Assembly: GCA_009929415.1 (NCBI GenBank)
Contig: SAAM01000006.1
Span: 1-32,759, forward strand
DNA: 32,759 nucleotides
Direction of reading: 5' to 3'
Source: Clostridia bacterium
Lineage (GTDB): Bacteria; Bacillota; Clostridia; Peptostreptococcales; Filifactoraceae
Shown: positions 22,670 through 32,129 of the stretch, in pieces
Numbering within the stretch: the first letter of the stretch is position 1
Layout of the letters: each line of letters starts with the position of its first letter
The notes under the pieces: model-generated
Databases searched by the model: none
What the model saw: the letters and a program-made list of their open reading frames with translations, nothing else
What the model was told of the DNA's origin: nothing
Made by a program: the position numbers and the translations under genes

Positions 22670-23695
22670 TTAACGCTGTTCTGCCTTTGGAGGGCAGGTA
22701 CTCTCTCTTACTGTAAGCTTTGTTCTTGTAACCATTTTTATGCAGCCTTTTTCCTTATTCTTTATCTTGTTGTTCAGAGCTTTTACTGCAAGCTCTCCAA
22801 GCTGCTCCTTGTCCACATGCATTGTCGTGAGGCTCTTTTCGAGGACTCTTCCAAATGGTATGTTGTCAAATCCCACTACTGATACATCCTCCGGGACCTC
22901 ATATCCTTTTTCTCTGAGCGCCTTTATGGCTCCTATGGCTATGGTATCGTTTGCTGCAACATATGCGGAAGGTATTCTTTTTCCCGATTCGAGCTCCGTG
23001 ATCATGTTGCAGTATGCTCCCTCGAGATTTGGCTGTACGAACTTTATGTTTTCCTCGCTGTACTCCATTCCGAGCTTTCTTATGGCTCTTTCGTAGCCGA
23101 TGCTTCTCTGTTCGAAGTTTGGAAATCTTATATGGCTGTCTATGTATCCTATGTCCCTGTGTCCAAGCTCGTACAGATATCTTACTGCGGAGAATATGCC
23201 TCCGTAATTGTCCATTACCACGCAGTCCACGTCATGATCCTCGAACATGTTGTCCACGGCAATGGTAGGTACCGGAATAGTCCTTATGATTTCACCTTTG
23301 TCAGCTTCAAGCTCAGTAGCCAGTATGATCACTCCTTCAAAGCTGTCAAAGTCTATATATTTGATTTCTCTTTCAAATTCACCCACTTCTATATTCTTTA
23401 TAGTGAGGCTGTATTTGAGCTCTCTGCTTGCAAATTCTATCGCATCTACGACTCTTGCCACAAAGTCGCCATTGTGCTCTATCGCTGCTCCGTTACCTAT
23501 GTATTTTATGAACAGGATATTCTTTTTGATAGTATAGCTCTTCTTGTTGTATCCGTTTAAATTCGCTATGTCCCATATGAGTTCTCTTGTCTTTTCGCTT
23601 ACTGCGCCCTTGTTGTTGAGAGCCAGCGAAACAGTGGCTTTTGAGACTCCTGCCTTTTCTGCAATTTCTTTGATAGTTATCGACATATTTACCAT
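22670..23695 (-). CDS. LacI-family transcriptional regulator of the BMC operon
   Basis: A 341-residue LacI/GalR-type repressor. The N-terminal helix-turn-helix (ITIKEIAEKAGVSKATVSLA) is followed by a hinge and a sugar-binding core (about 60-335) with the family's VVGFDNIPFG near the end. It lies 91 bases upstream of the importer lipoprotein gene, in the same direction. It is the obvious candidate to sense the imported pentose or its phosphate and derepress the operon. An ATG three codons downstream (23686) is an equally possible start, since neither has a strong ribosome site. It closely resembles the second LacI-type protein at 24084-25079. Confidence 0.93.
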   Translation of the reverse strand: MVNMSITIKEIAEKAGVSKATVSLALNNKGAVSEKTRELIWDIANLNGYNKKSYTIKKNILFIKYIGNGAAIEHNGDFVARVVDAIEFASRELKYSLTIKNIEVGEFEREIKYIDFDSFEGVIILATELEADKGEIIRTIPVPTIAVDNMFEDHDVDCVVMDNYGGIFSAVRYLYELGHRDIGYIDSHIRFPNFEQRSIGYERAIRKLGMEYSEENIKFVQPNLEGAYCNMITELESGKRIPSAYVAANDTIAIGAIKALREKGYEVPEDVSVVGFDNIPFGRVLEKSLTTMHVDKEQLGELAVKALNNKIKNKEKGCIKMVTRTKLTVRESTCPPKAEQR

Positions 23696-24008
23696 CTACT
23701 TTTCAATTTGATATTTTTGTGTTTTCACATTTTCTTATAAGAATAATATCATATTTTTAATAAAATGCAAACGTTTTTTTATTAAAACTTTTTATTAAGT
23801 TTTTATCAATATGCACGTTATTTGTGATTTCAATATCTTCAGCTTTATAATTTATGTCAAAAATTAATATATGTGTTACTATATTAACCTGAATAAGCGC
23901 TTTTGTGAGTCTTTTATCTTGTCTATTTGTCATATTTGTATACAAAACTCAGTATTTTTTGGTGAATTTCAGATTAAGTTTAACTAAAGTTTAATAAACG
24001 AAAAGAAA
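23696..24008. other. AT-rich intergenic region with LacI-gene promoter and operator
   Basis: About 310 bases without a supported gene. On the minus strand there is a promoter TTGCAT (23765-23770), a 16-base spacer and TATTAT (23743-23748). It is overlapped at the -35 by AAACGTTT (23769-23776), an eight-base palindrome with a central CG, typical of LacI-family half sites. This suggests autoregulation of the LacI gene, or control by its paralogue. The rest is AT-rich with no recognised element. Confidence 0.55.
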
Positions 24009-24009
24009 A

Positions 24010-24049
24010 ATACCAGGCCTTCACGTTGCTGCGTGACCGACCTGGTATC
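24010..24049 (-). terminator. Intrinsic terminator of the activase/LacI operon
   Basis: ATACCAGG and CCTGGTAT outer arms with an inner TCACG/CGTGA stem (24010-24049), followed on the minus strand by a T run. It lies 35 bases after the second LacI stop. Confidence 0.85.
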
Positions 24050-24083
24050 TATTAAAGTTTTATTAGAATTTTTACTAAATATT

Positions 24084-25079
24084 TTACATTTGTTTAATGC
24101 TGTTTCTTTCTATGAGCTTTGGTCTTATGAGAATCTTCACTGTATCTTCGTTTATCCCCTCTATGCTTTCGACAAGAAGCCTCACAGCTCTTTCGCCAAG
24201 GCTTTTCTTATTTACGCACATTGTAGTGAGAGGGCTGTCCATCATCGTGCAGAAAGGTATGTCGTCAAAACCTATTACGGATATGTCCTCAGGCACGCTG
24301 TATCCATTTTCCCTGAGTGCCTTTATGACGCCTATAGCAAGGGTATCGTTTCCTGCTATATAGACAGAAGGCAGCTTTATGCCTTTGTGCAGGAGCTTTA
24401 CCATGTCTTCGTAGGCTCCGTCAAGGGTTGGCATTACTTCTATGGTGTTTGCAGGATCATATTTGAGTCCGAGTGCAGAAAGCGCTCTGCGATATCCTTC
24501 TTTACGGTTCATTATATTTGTGAATTTGACGCTGCTGTGTATATATCCTATGTCTGTATGGCCCTTGTCCTTAACATATTTCACTGCATCATATATCCCC
24601 CCCGCATTGTCTATGCTCACTGCGTTGAGGTCTACTGTCCCGAATACATTGTCTACTGCAACAACCGGTATGCTGAGGCTCTTTATCTGCTCTCCAAGCT
24701 TTTCATCCGCTTCGGTTGAAAGGAATATGACTCCTGAGAACTCATCCTTATCTATCTGGTATATGCTCTCATGCCAGTCCCTTGCCTGTATATTCTTGAT
24801 GTTTATGTTGTATTCATGATCGCTTGCAGTGACTTCTATGGCGTCTATTATCTTCGCTATAAAGTCACCGTTTTTTTCTATGGATATCCCGCTGCTTACA
24901 TATTTTATCAGCAGGATGTTCTTTTTACCTTCCTGCTTTCTTTTTATATATCCGCTTTTTCTCGCAATCTCGAGTATGTGCTCCCTGGTCTCTTTTTTTA
25001 CATTCCCCTTGTTATTGAGGGCCAGGGACACGGTTGCAATTGATACCCCCGCTAAATCCGCAATTTCCTTTATTGTCAC
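24084..25079 (-). CDS. LacI-family transcriptional regulator, paralogue
   Basis: A 331-residue LacI/GalR-type regulator with helix-turn-helix VTIKEIADLAGVSIATVSLA and sugar-binding core (VIGFDDIPFC). It shares much of its sequence with the regulator at 22670-23695, including the motif after the hinge, NILLIKYVSSGISIEKNGDF. I chose the GTG at 25079 because an AAGGGG site precedes it and the protein then starts at the conserved helix-turn-helix; a TTG at 25100 is possible. It is the last gene of the operon with the dehydratase activase pair (gap about 50 bases). It may regulate that operon, the BMC operon or both; this is unknown. Confidence 0.92.
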   Translation of the reverse strand: MTIKEIADLAGVSIATVSLALNNKGNVKKETREHILEIARKSGYIKRKQEGKKNILLIKYVSSGISIEKNGDFIAKIIDAIEVTASDHEYNINIKNIQARDWHESIYQIDKDEFSGVIFLSTEADEKLGEQIKSLSIPVVAVDNVFGTVDLNAVSIDNAGGIYDAVKYVKDKGHTDIGYIHSSVKFTNIMNRKEGYRRALSALGLKYDPANTIEVMPTLDGAYEDMVKLLHKGIKLPSVYIAGNDTLAIGVIKALRENGYSVPEDISVIGFDDIPFCTMMDSPLTTMCVNKKSLGERAVRLLVESIEGINEDTVKILIRPKLIERNSIKQM

Positions 25080-25129
25080 GTTACCCCTTCCTTCTTTCAA
25101 TAAAATAGCAGCCTGCCATTGACAGCTGT

Positions 25130-26365
25130 TTATTCAGCATCTGAAAGCATAAGTTTAATCCGGTTTTCCTGATTTACCCTGGACGCGCTCGGATCATAGT
25201 CGACCGGTACTATGTTTGCTTTTGGATATATCTCTCTTATCCTTCTTATCATTCCCTTGCCTACAATATGGTTAGGAAGGCATCCAAACGGCTGTGTGCA
25301 TATGACGTTGTTGACGCCGTGCGCCACCATTCCTATTATCTCTGCAGGAAGGAGCCAGCCTTCTCCCATCTTTACTCCGAGGCTTATCACCCTGGTAACC
25401 AGCTTTCGGCCTTCTTCGAAATTGTGCGGAGCTGAAAAGCTGCTGTTTTTCCTGATGATTTCTCTGATGTCCTTCTGCTTTGAGAGTATATATCTGTATA
25501 TTATCCTTGAATTGAATGCTCCCAGAGCTTTGCGCCCATAGAGTCTGTAGTCCACTATACTATTATACACTACATAGAGGCAGAAATCCATAAGTCCCGG
25601 AACAACAGGTTCTGCATCTTCGCTGAGAAGGAATTTCTCAAGTTCGTTGTTTCCAAGAGGCGAGAATTTCACATATATCTCTCCGACTATGCCCACTCTC
25701 TTTTTCTGCGGACCCTGTCTCTCTATGGAGCTGAATCTTTTTACTATGTCCTCTGCGATCGCTCTTATTTCGCTGTACCTTATTACCGTCCTTCCGCGAA
25801 AGTGATCCGATATCTTTGCCACTATCTCGTCTACCTGGCTGTCACAGCTCCCTTTGTTTACTTCATATGGTATGCTCTGATTATAAAGGGCCATTATGAG
25901 GTCCCCGAGAAGCACTCCGTATGCTAGCTGCTGTATTACTTTCAGTGAAAGATGAAATCCTGAGGATTTCTCCGTCCCTGAAAAGTTGAGCGAAATTACC
26001 GGTATGTGGCCATAGCCTGCCTTGTTCAGCGCCTTCCTGAGAAGATGGATATAGTTTGAGGCTCTGCATCCTCCTCCTGTCTGGCTTATCATAAGGGCAA
26101 TCCTGTCTTTGTCATATCCTCCGTTTTCTATCGCATCTATGAGCTGACCTATTACGAGTATTGCCGGATAACAGGTGTCGTTGTGTACGTGCCTGAGCCC
26201 TGTCTGTGCTATCGAGGGACCGCTGGTCTCGAGCAGCTCCATGTTGTATCCATAATTCTTCAGTATCGATATTATCAGCTTGAAGTGTATGGGAAGCATG
26301 TTTGGAACCAGTATAGTATAGTCTTTTTTCATTTCCTGGGTAAATTCAACCTTTTCAAGCTTCAT
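25130..26365 (-). CDS. HgdB/BcrC-like 2-hydroxyacyl-CoA dehydratase-related protein
   Basis: A 411-residue protein matching the C-terminal part of the large CoA activase-related proteins of Clostridia (2-hydroxyglutaryl-CoA dehydratase D-component-like). It has conserved cysteine contexts: HNDTCYPAILVIGQ, GGGCRASNYIHLLRKAL and NVICTQPFGCLPNHIVGKGM, which could ligate an Fe-S cluster. The partner gene upstream ends 14 bases before. In many relatives the two are one polypeptide of about 1400 residues; here they are two genes with a GGGAG site between. The physiological substrate is unknown. Related systems couple ATP hydrolysis to low-potential electron transfer. Confidence 0.85.
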   Translation of the reverse strand: MKLEKVEFTQEMKKDYTILVPNMLPIHFKLIISILKNYGYNMELLETSGPSIAQTGLRHVHNDTCYPAILVIGQLIDAIENGGYDKDRIALMISQTGGGCRASNYIHLLRKALNKAGYGHIPVISLNFSGTEKSSGFHLSLKVIQQLAYGVLLGDLIMALYNQSIPYEVNKGSCDSQVDEIVAKISDHFRGRTVIRYSEIRAIAEDIVKRFSSIERQGPQKKRVGIVGEIYVKFSPLGNNELEKFLLSEDAEPVVPGLMDFCLYVVYNSIVDYRLYGRKALGAFNSRIIYRYILSKQKDIREIIRKNSSFSAPHNFEEGRKLVTRVISLGVKMGEGWLLPAEIIGMVAHGVNNVICTQPFGCLPNHIVGKGMIRRIREIYPKANIVPVDYDPSASRVNQENRIKLMLSDAE

Positions 26366-26379
26366 GTCCGTTACTCCCT

Positions 26380-29343
26380 CTATCTGTCAATTGCTGCCTT
26401 AAGGCTTCTTATCCTTATCCTGGCAGCTCCCAGATTGTTAATCTCATCTATCTTGAGCTGTGTATATATTTTTCCGCTTTCCTCAACTATGGATCTTATC
26501 TCATCGGAGGTTATTGAATCTATGCCGCATCCGAATGAAACCAGCTGAATTAGCTGTGCGTTCTGCTTGTTTTTTACATACTCTGCGCTTGCATACATCC
26601 TTGAATGATAGGTCCACTGATTGAGCACATTTACCTGTGGCACCTCTGCCAGCCTGGCTGCCACGTCCTCGGTTATCACTGCCATCTCGCAGGATGCTAT
26701 GAGCTGGTTTATACCGTGGTTTATCTCAGGATCTATGTGATATGGCCTTCCTGATAGAACTGCTATCGTAAGCCCGTTTTTGTCAGCATATTCAATATAT
26801 CTGAGGCCCTCATCATATACTTCGTCTTCGTATTTCTTCTGAGCCCTGAATGCGGACTCCATGGCTCTGGATATCCTCATTCTGCTGACTCCCCTGAACT
26901 CCTTCAGCTCCCTGAGAAGCTGGGTCTTCAGCTTTATCCTGCTGTTAAGCTCCAGATACGGCTTTATAAGCCTCGTATTCCTGAGGTTCTTCTGGTTGGC
27001 CTCTATCAGCTCCGGATAATATGCAACTACAGGGCAGTTATAGCAGTTGTCTCCTTTTTTTTCATCCACATTGTAGGTCATGCATGGATAAAAAATCGCA
27101 TCACAGCCTTTTTCAATAAGGGTTTCAATATGTCCGTGAACAAGCTTCGCCGGATAGCATACTGTATCTGAAGGTATTGAATTCTGGCCTTTTCTGTAGA
27201 TCTCGCGGTTTGATATGTCTGAGATGATCACTTTGAATCCCAGCGAGCTGAAAAATTCATTCCAAAGAGGCAACTGCTCTACCATGTTCAGCACGAGTGG
27301 TATCCCTATTCTTGGGGAGTCTTCTCTAAGCGACTGATTTTTTTCTTCCGCGCTTTTTTTAAGGGCTCTCAGCTTGTCGAGCTTGAACTGATACATATCC
27401 GGTATTTCTCTGCCCGCTACCCTTCCAAGCGGTTTTTCGCAGCGGTTTCCGGATATATACTTTCCTCCGTTTTCAAAAATATTTATGTTGAGATTGCAGT
27501 TGTTCGTGCAGAGTCCGCACTTCGCGTGCTTTACTGTGTGGCTGAAGGTCATCAGCTCACTTCTGCTTATCATCTTTTCGGCCTTATTTGATGCTGACCT
27601 CTCTCTGGCATACAGGGCTACTCCAAATGCCCCCATAAGCCCCGATATGGAAGGCCTTATGACATTTCTTCCTATCTCCTTTTCAAAGCTCCTCAGGATG
27701 GCATCATTCAGGAATGTGCCTCCCTGCACTACAATGTTTTCTCCGAGCTCATCTGCGCTGTTTATCCTTATTACCTTGTAAAGGGCATTCTTTACTACGC
27801 TCATGGAGAGTCCTGCCGATATATCCTCCATGGATGCACCTTCCTTCTGAGCCTGCTTTACTGATGAATTCATGAATACCGTGCACCTTGAGCCGAGGTC
27901 TATCGGCTGTTTTGATACGACTCCCATGCTGCAGAAATCCTCTACCGTATGTCCCATGGATTTTGCAAAGGTCTCTACGAAAGAGCCGCATCCTGATGAA
28001 CAGGCTTCGTTGAGCATTATATTGTCTACACGCCCGTTTTTTATCTTGAAGCATTTCATGTCCTGACCGCCGATGTCTATTATGAAGTCGACCTCAGGGC
28101 AGAAGTGCCTTGCTGCCATGTAATGGGCTACTGTCTCTACGGTCCCATGATTTATACCAAACGCATTTTTGATGAGATCTTCTCCGTATCCGGTAACTCC
28201 GGAGCTTTCTATAGTTATCCTGTCCTCGCACAGATCGTATATCTCTTCAAGCTGATGTCTCACTATCTGTACGGGATTTCCCTTGTTTGAGCTGTAATAC
28301 TGATACAGTATCCTGTTATCCTCGCTTATCAGCACTATTTTCGTGGTAGTGCTTCCGCAGTCTATTCCCAGATACGCCTTTCCCTTATAGAATATGGCCT
28401 CTGCTGTCTCCAGAGTGTTTTTCGAATGTCTCTCTACGAATTCACGATATTCCTCCATATCCTTGAACAGCTGAGAGAGATACTTAGTGTTTGCTGCTAT
28501 TTCTCTTGTTCTGCAGGTCCTGTCTATTATCTCATCGAAGCTGTATGCCTCTCTGTTTTTCCTGCTGTGATAGGCCGCTCCTGCCGCTATGGCATATGGT
28601 CCGACTTCCGGGAAATGGGCGTGCTCCGAGCTGAGACCCAGCGTATCTATGAATCTTTTCTGAAGCCCTTTGTAAAAATGAAGCGGGCCTCCAAGGAAAA
28701 GCACGTCTCCTTCTATATCTCTTCCCTGCGCAAGTCCTGACAGTGTCTGATCCACAACTGCCTGAAATATGCTCATGGCTATATCTTCTTTTCTTGCTCC
28801 CTGGTTGAGTATGGTCTGAATATCCGTCTTTGCGAATACTCCACACCTGGAAGCAATCGAGTATATCCTCTCCGAGTTCTCCGAGAGAATGTCAAGCTCC
28901 TCTCCCGTAACGTTGAGCAGAACTGACATCTGGTCTATGAAAGCGCCCGTGCCGCCTGCACAGGTACCGTTCATCCTCTCCTCCATAAGCCCTGTGAGGA
29001 ATATTATCTTGGCATCTTCGCCTCCAAGCTCTATTACCACGTCAGCTGCGGGGACCAGTACTCCTACTGCCTGCCTTGTCGCAAATACTTCCTGTACAAA
29101 ATCAAGCCCGCTTGCCTTTGCAAGTCCAAGTCCAGCCGAGCCTGTTACCGAAACCTTTATCCCTCCCTGTTTCAGTATATCTGAAAGCTCCTCGAACTTT
29201 CCCATCTCGAGGAGCATTTCAGCTGTCTTTTCTCTTACTTTTGAATAATGCCTGTCGTATTTTCTGTAGATAATTTCCGTACCTCTGAGAAGTACTACTT
29301 TAACCGTTGTAGATCCTATGTCTATGCCTAATAAAATCTCCAT
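26380..29343 (-). CDS. Double-domain acyl-CoA dehydratase activase (BcrA/BadF type) with DUF2229
   Basis: A 987-residue protein. Domain 1 (about 1-270) and domain 2 (about 315-580) are both ASKHA-type ATPases of the HgdC/BcrA/BadF family: GIDIGSTTVKVVLL and NGTCAGGTGAFIDQM in the first, LGIDCGSTTTKIVLI and NEACSSGCGSFVETF in the second. The cysteines would bind the bridging Fe4S4 cluster of activases. The remainder (about 620-987) resembles the DUF2229/HGD-D region, with CGLCTNNCNL, NRCEKPLG, CYPAKLVHGHI and CYNCPVV. Activases use ATP to drive one electron to a very low potential for a partner dehydratase or reductase. Here the likely partner is the product of the next gene. A promoter with TATAAT and a palindrome lie just upstream. 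Confidence 0.9.
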   Translation of the reverse strand: MEILLGIDIGSTTVKVVLLRGTEIIYRKYDRHYSKVREKTAEMLLEMGKFEELSDILKQGGIKVSVTGSAGLGLAKASGLDFVQEVFATRQAVGVLVPAADVVIELGGEDAKIIFLTGLMEERMNGTCAGGTGAFIDQMSVLLNVTGEELDILSENSERIYSIASRCGVFAKTDIQTILNQGARKEDIAMSIFQAVVDQTLSGLAQGRDIEGDVLFLGGPLHFYKGLQKRFIDTLGLSSEHAHFPEVGPYAIAAGAAYHSRKNREAYSFDEIIDRTCRTREIAANTKYLSQLFKDMEEYREFVERHSKNTLETAEAIFYKGKAYLGIDCGSTTTKIVLISEDNRILYQYYSSNKGNPVQIVRHQLEEIYDLCEDRITIESSGVTGYGEDLIKNAFGINHGTVETVAHYMAARHFCPEVDFIIDIGGQDMKCFKIKNGRVDNIMLNEACSSGCGSFVETFAKSMGHTVEDFCSMGVVSKQPIDLGSRCTVFMNSSVKQAQKEGASMEDISAGLSMSVVKNALYKVIRINSADELGENIVVQGGTFLNDAILRSFEKEIGRNVIRPSISGLMGAFGVALYARERSASNKAEKMISRSELMTFSHTVKHAKCGLCTNNCNLNINIFENGGKYISGNRCEKPLGRVAGREIPDMYQFKLDKLRALKKSAEEKNQSLREDSPRIGIPLVLNMVEQLPLWNEFFSSLGFKVIISDISNREIYRKGQNSIPSDTVCYPAKLVHGHIETLIEKGCDAIFYPCMTYNVDEKKGDNCYNCPVVAYYPELIEANQKNLRNTRLIKPYLELNSRIKLKTQLLRELKEFRGVSRMRISRAMESAFRAQKKYEDEVYDEGLRYIEYADKNGLTIAVLSGRPYHIDPEINHGINQLIASCEMAVITEDVAARLAEVPQVNVLNQWTYHSRMYASAEYVKNKQNAQLIQLVSFGCGIDSITSDEIRSIVEESGKIYTQLKIDEINNLGAARIRIRSLKAAIDR

Positions 29344-29377
29344 GATGCTTCCTATCTGCTTTTCTCTTAGCCGTCAA

Positions 29378-29402
29378 AGATACATGCAAGCTGCATGTAT
29401 CT
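29378..29402. promoter_or_regulatory. Perfect 25-base palindrome in the activase leader
   Basis: Arms AGATACATGCA and TGCATGTATCT (29378-29388, 29392-29402) are separated by three bases. A -10 TATAAT lies upstream on the minus strand, in an AT-rich region around 29430. The palindrome falls 35 bases before the activase start, in the expected 5' leader. No T run follows, so an operator or an RNA hairpin is more likely than a terminator. Confidence 0.6.
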
Positions 29403-29492
29403 GCTGATTATTTGTTATTCATACCATATTATACTACAAATAAATTTTAATTAAAGTAATATTTTTTGAATGAAAATCAGTTTGTGAAATCC

Positions 29493-30281
29493 TCATATTT
29501 CGTACTTGCGCTTTTTGGGCGGAAGCGGTATGAAAACTGATGTTACCTCCTTGTATGACTGATATCCGGGCCTTTTTTCAAAGCTCTTTTCAAGCATAGG
29601 CACGCCTGATACGAAAAGCAGAAGGAACGTTATTACAAAAGGGCTTATAAAAGCTGCCGCGCCCGCTCCTGACCCAAATGCCGCAAGTCCGATCCCCCAC
29701 CACATGGTGGATTCTCCAAAGTAGTTTGGATGGCGTGAATATTTCCACAGCCCTGTCCTCAGTATGGTCCCCTTGTTTGCGGGATTTTTCTTGAACTGCT
29801 CCAGCTGATAGTCCCCCACGCTTTCAAAGAAGAATCCGATCATCCATATCACAGCTCCCAGAGCCGTTATCCATGTAAATTCAGATGACTCCATGCTGTT
29901 CAGGAGTATGAATGGACTTGCTACCGTGAGCATGAAAAGTCCCTGAAGCATATATACCTGAAGGAAGGCTCTCGGGATTACCCATTTGCCCCACTCCTTT
30001 CTCCATGCAGCATATCTGAAGTCCTCTCCTTTTCCGAGATTCCTCCTCATGATATGGATAAACAGCCTCATGCCCCATATCGTGACTGCGAGAGTTATTA
30101 TTATATTGGATACAAAAAAGCTCCTGCTGATAAAGAGCGTGAACCAGGCGGTTATAACAAACCCCAGCCCCCAGCCTATGTCTACGATGGAATTGTTCTT
30201 TTTGATCGTACCGGCAATGAAAAATATAAAGAAATAAAGCGTTACAAGCCCTACGGCCTGTCCGATAATATAAATCCTCAT
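29493..30281 (-). CDS. DUF1295 membrane protein (steroid 5-alpha-reductase-like)
   Basis: A 262-residue integral membrane protein with about six or seven hydrophobic segments. It has the DUF1295 hallmarks SIVDIGWGLGF, RRNLGKGEDFRYAAWRKEWG and the C-terminal LWKYSRHPNYFGE, which is shared with 5-alpha-reductase and isoprenylcysteine methyltransferase-like folds and usually binds NADPH or S-adenosylmethionine. The substrate is unknown. It starts 15 bases after the DAK2-DegV gene ends and closes a three-gene operon. Confidence 0.88.
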   Translation of the reverse strand: MRIYIIGQAVGLVTLYFFIFFIAGTIKKNNSIVDIGWGLGFVITAWFTLFISRSFFVSNIIITLAVTIWGMRLFIHIMRRNLGKGEDFRYAAWRKEWGKWVIPRAFLQVYMLQGLFMLTVASPFILLNSMESSEFTWITALGAVIWMIGFFFESVGDYQLEQFKKNPANKGTILRTGLWKYSRHPNYFGESTMWWGIGLAAFGSGAGAAAFISPFVITFLLLFVSGVPMLEKSFEKRPGYQSYKEVTSVFIPLPPKKRKYEI

Positions 30282-30296
30282 ACTGCGCTCCCCCTT

Positions 30297-32102
30297 TTAT
30301 CCGGTTATGGAAACTGCAACTGCGCCTTCGCCTACATGAAGTGCCGTAACCGATGATATCTCACATACATACGCAGGCGGCCTTCCTGTTATCTGTTCCA
30401 GCTTCTCTACAAAATCTGCTGCCTTTCTGTAATCTCCTGAATATGAAACTGCATAGTCACTTATCTCTCCTTCTCTTGCTTTTTCGCGTACCAGATTATA
30501 CATCTTGTCAAGAAGAGAGGCTCTGCTGAGCGATACGAATGGAACGGTACCATTTCCCTCACTGTCAAGGGATATCATGGCCTTAAGCCCCAGAGCCGCT
30601 CCGATCGAAGCCGTCTTTTTTGGAACTCTTCCGCTCCTGCTTACATTCTTGAGGGTACTGAGTGCCACATATATCTCGGTTTTCTCAGATATTGATTTTA
30701 CGGCATCTACCACTGAGTCAAAATCCCGTCCTTCCTCGATCAGCTGCGCGGTCCTCATTACCAGAAGTCCCTGAGCCGCAGAGTTGAGCCTGCTGTCTAT
30801 AACCTTTATCTGAAATCCCTTTTCCCTGAGCTTTGCCGCAGATTTCTGGAATGCATCATAAACTCCGCTGAGCCTTGAGGATACAGTTACTGCTATTATG
30901 GATCCATAATGCCCGCTGAGAAGCTCCAGCCTTTCCATCACCTGTATGTCATTTGGCATGCTGCTTGTAGGGTAGCTGTCCTTCCTTCTCATCTCCTCAT
31001 ATATCTTCTGCCTTGATATTCCAATCCTGTCTATATATGTCGATTCTGCGGACTGTATGCTGAGCGGGATTACATGTATGTCATATTTGTCTATTATTTC
31101 ATCCGGTATGTCTGCTATCGAATCTGTAACCAGCGCTATGCTGTGATTTTTTTCTTCAATCCTGTTTATGAGATGCATGTCGTCTATCTTTGGTCTTTTG
31201 AGGCTCCCGAATGAGGAAAGGTCTTCAAATACCTTATCTGGATGCTTGCTGTGGACATGCACGTGGAATGTCCCTCCATGCTCTATGCATATAACGCTGT
31301 CTCCATGTTTTTCAAGTGCTTCTCTTATATCCTGGCTTTGGGAGATCGTCCCTGTGATGAGGCATTCGCAGCAGTATCTGTATATGCTGCTTTCTTCATG
31401 CTGGTCGAAATCTGCAGGAAGATTCTTCATAAGGCTTTCCATCTGAACCGATTCATGATTTTCATTATTATTTCCGGATTCGTCCTGGCCTATGCTGTGG
31501 AGCGCATTCTTTATCCCCTCAAGGAAATATACGAAGCCGCTGCCGCCTGAATCTACGAGATTGTGTTTTTTAAGGACCTCGAGCTGCCCTGTGGTAGCCT
31601 TGAGAGCTGAATATGCAGTATCTATAGACTTTTCATAAAGGTCCTCAAATGTCCTGATTTCTTCTCTGTTTTTCTCGAGGTATTCGCTCCATGACCTTAT
31701 GACCGTCAGCATGGTGCCCTCTACCGGCCTTGAAACCGCGCTGTAGAGCTTTCTTGCCGATGATGCGTTTATGTTTATGAAGTCGCTTACATGAAGCCTG
31801 TCCATGTCTCCCGACTCCTCAGCCAGCCCCATGACATACTGCGCGAATATTATTCCTGAGTTTCCCCTGGCTCCTGACACTATCGCCTCTGCCATGGAAA
31901 GCGCGGTCTGTGCAAATGAAGGACCTACGCTGGCAAACTCTATGGCGCTCCTCATGGTAGCCTCCAGATTGCTTCCTGTATCTCCGTCAGCCACAGGAAA
32001 TACATTTATCCTGTTGAGCTTTTCCTTGTTCCTTATGACAAGCTCCGCTCCCGATGTGAAAAGCCTGTAAAAATCCGTCCCATTCATGAATTCAGTTCCC
32101 AT
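30297..32102 (-). CDS. DAK2-DegV fusion (fatty acid kinase-like)
   Basis: A 601-residue two-part protein. The N-terminal part (about 1-200) is a DAK2-type nucleotide-binding domain with VFPVADGDTGSNLEATM and VSGARGNSGIIFAQY, as in FakA. The C-terminal part (about 310-600) is a DegV fatty-acid-binding domain with ALVTDSIADIPDEI, YPTSSMPNDIQ and SSRLSGVYDAF, as in FakB. FakA and FakB are normally separate partners that phosphorylate exogenous fatty acids; here kinase and carrier are joined, as in some other Firmicutes. A GGGGAGG site precedes the ATG. It sits between two predicted membrane proteins, consistent with a lipid-related role. Confidence 0.9.
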   Translation of the reverse strand: MGTEFMNGTDFYRLFTSGAELVIRNKEKLNRINVFPVADGDTGSNLEATMRSAIEFASVGPSFAQTALSMAEAIVSGARGNSGIIFAQYVMGLAEESGDMDRLHVSDFININASSARKLYSAVSRPVEGTMLTVIRSWSEYLEKNREEIRTFEDLYEKSIDTAYSALKATTGQLEVLKKHNLVDSGGSGFVYFLEGIKNALHSIGQDESGNNNENHESVQMESLMKNLPADFDQHEESSIYRYCCECLITGTISQSQDIREALEKHGDSVICIEHGGTFHVHVHSKHPDKVFEDLSSFGSLKRPKIDDMHLINRIEEKNHSIALVTDSIADIPDEIIDKYDIHVIPLSIQSAESTYIDRIGISRQKIYEEMRRKDSYPTSSMPNDIQVMERLELLSGHYGSIIAVTVSSRLSGVYDAFQKSAAKLREKGFQIKVIDSRLNSAAQGLLVMRTAQLIEEGRDFDSVVDAVKSISEKTEIYVALSTLKNVSRSGRVPKKTASIGAALGLKAMISLDSEGNGTVPFVSLSRASLLDKMYNLVREKAREGEISDYAVSYSGDYRKAADFVEKLEQITGRPPAYVCEISSVTALHVGEGAVAVSITG

Positions 32103-32129
32103 AATATCCTCCCCGTTGAATAATATATT

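Noticed and set aside
23757-23945. 62-codon minus-strand frame in the gap between the two LacI genes
   Set aside because: No ribosome site, AT-driven composition, and it overlaps the likely LacI promoter and operator.
24033-24719. Plus-strand frame of 228 codons opposite the second LacI gene
   Set aside because: Antisense shadow of a well-supported regulator, begins inside the terminator and has no ribosome site.
29378-29402. Palindrome as an intrinsic terminator
   Set aside because: No T run on either side, and it lies between a promoter-like -10 and a start codon.
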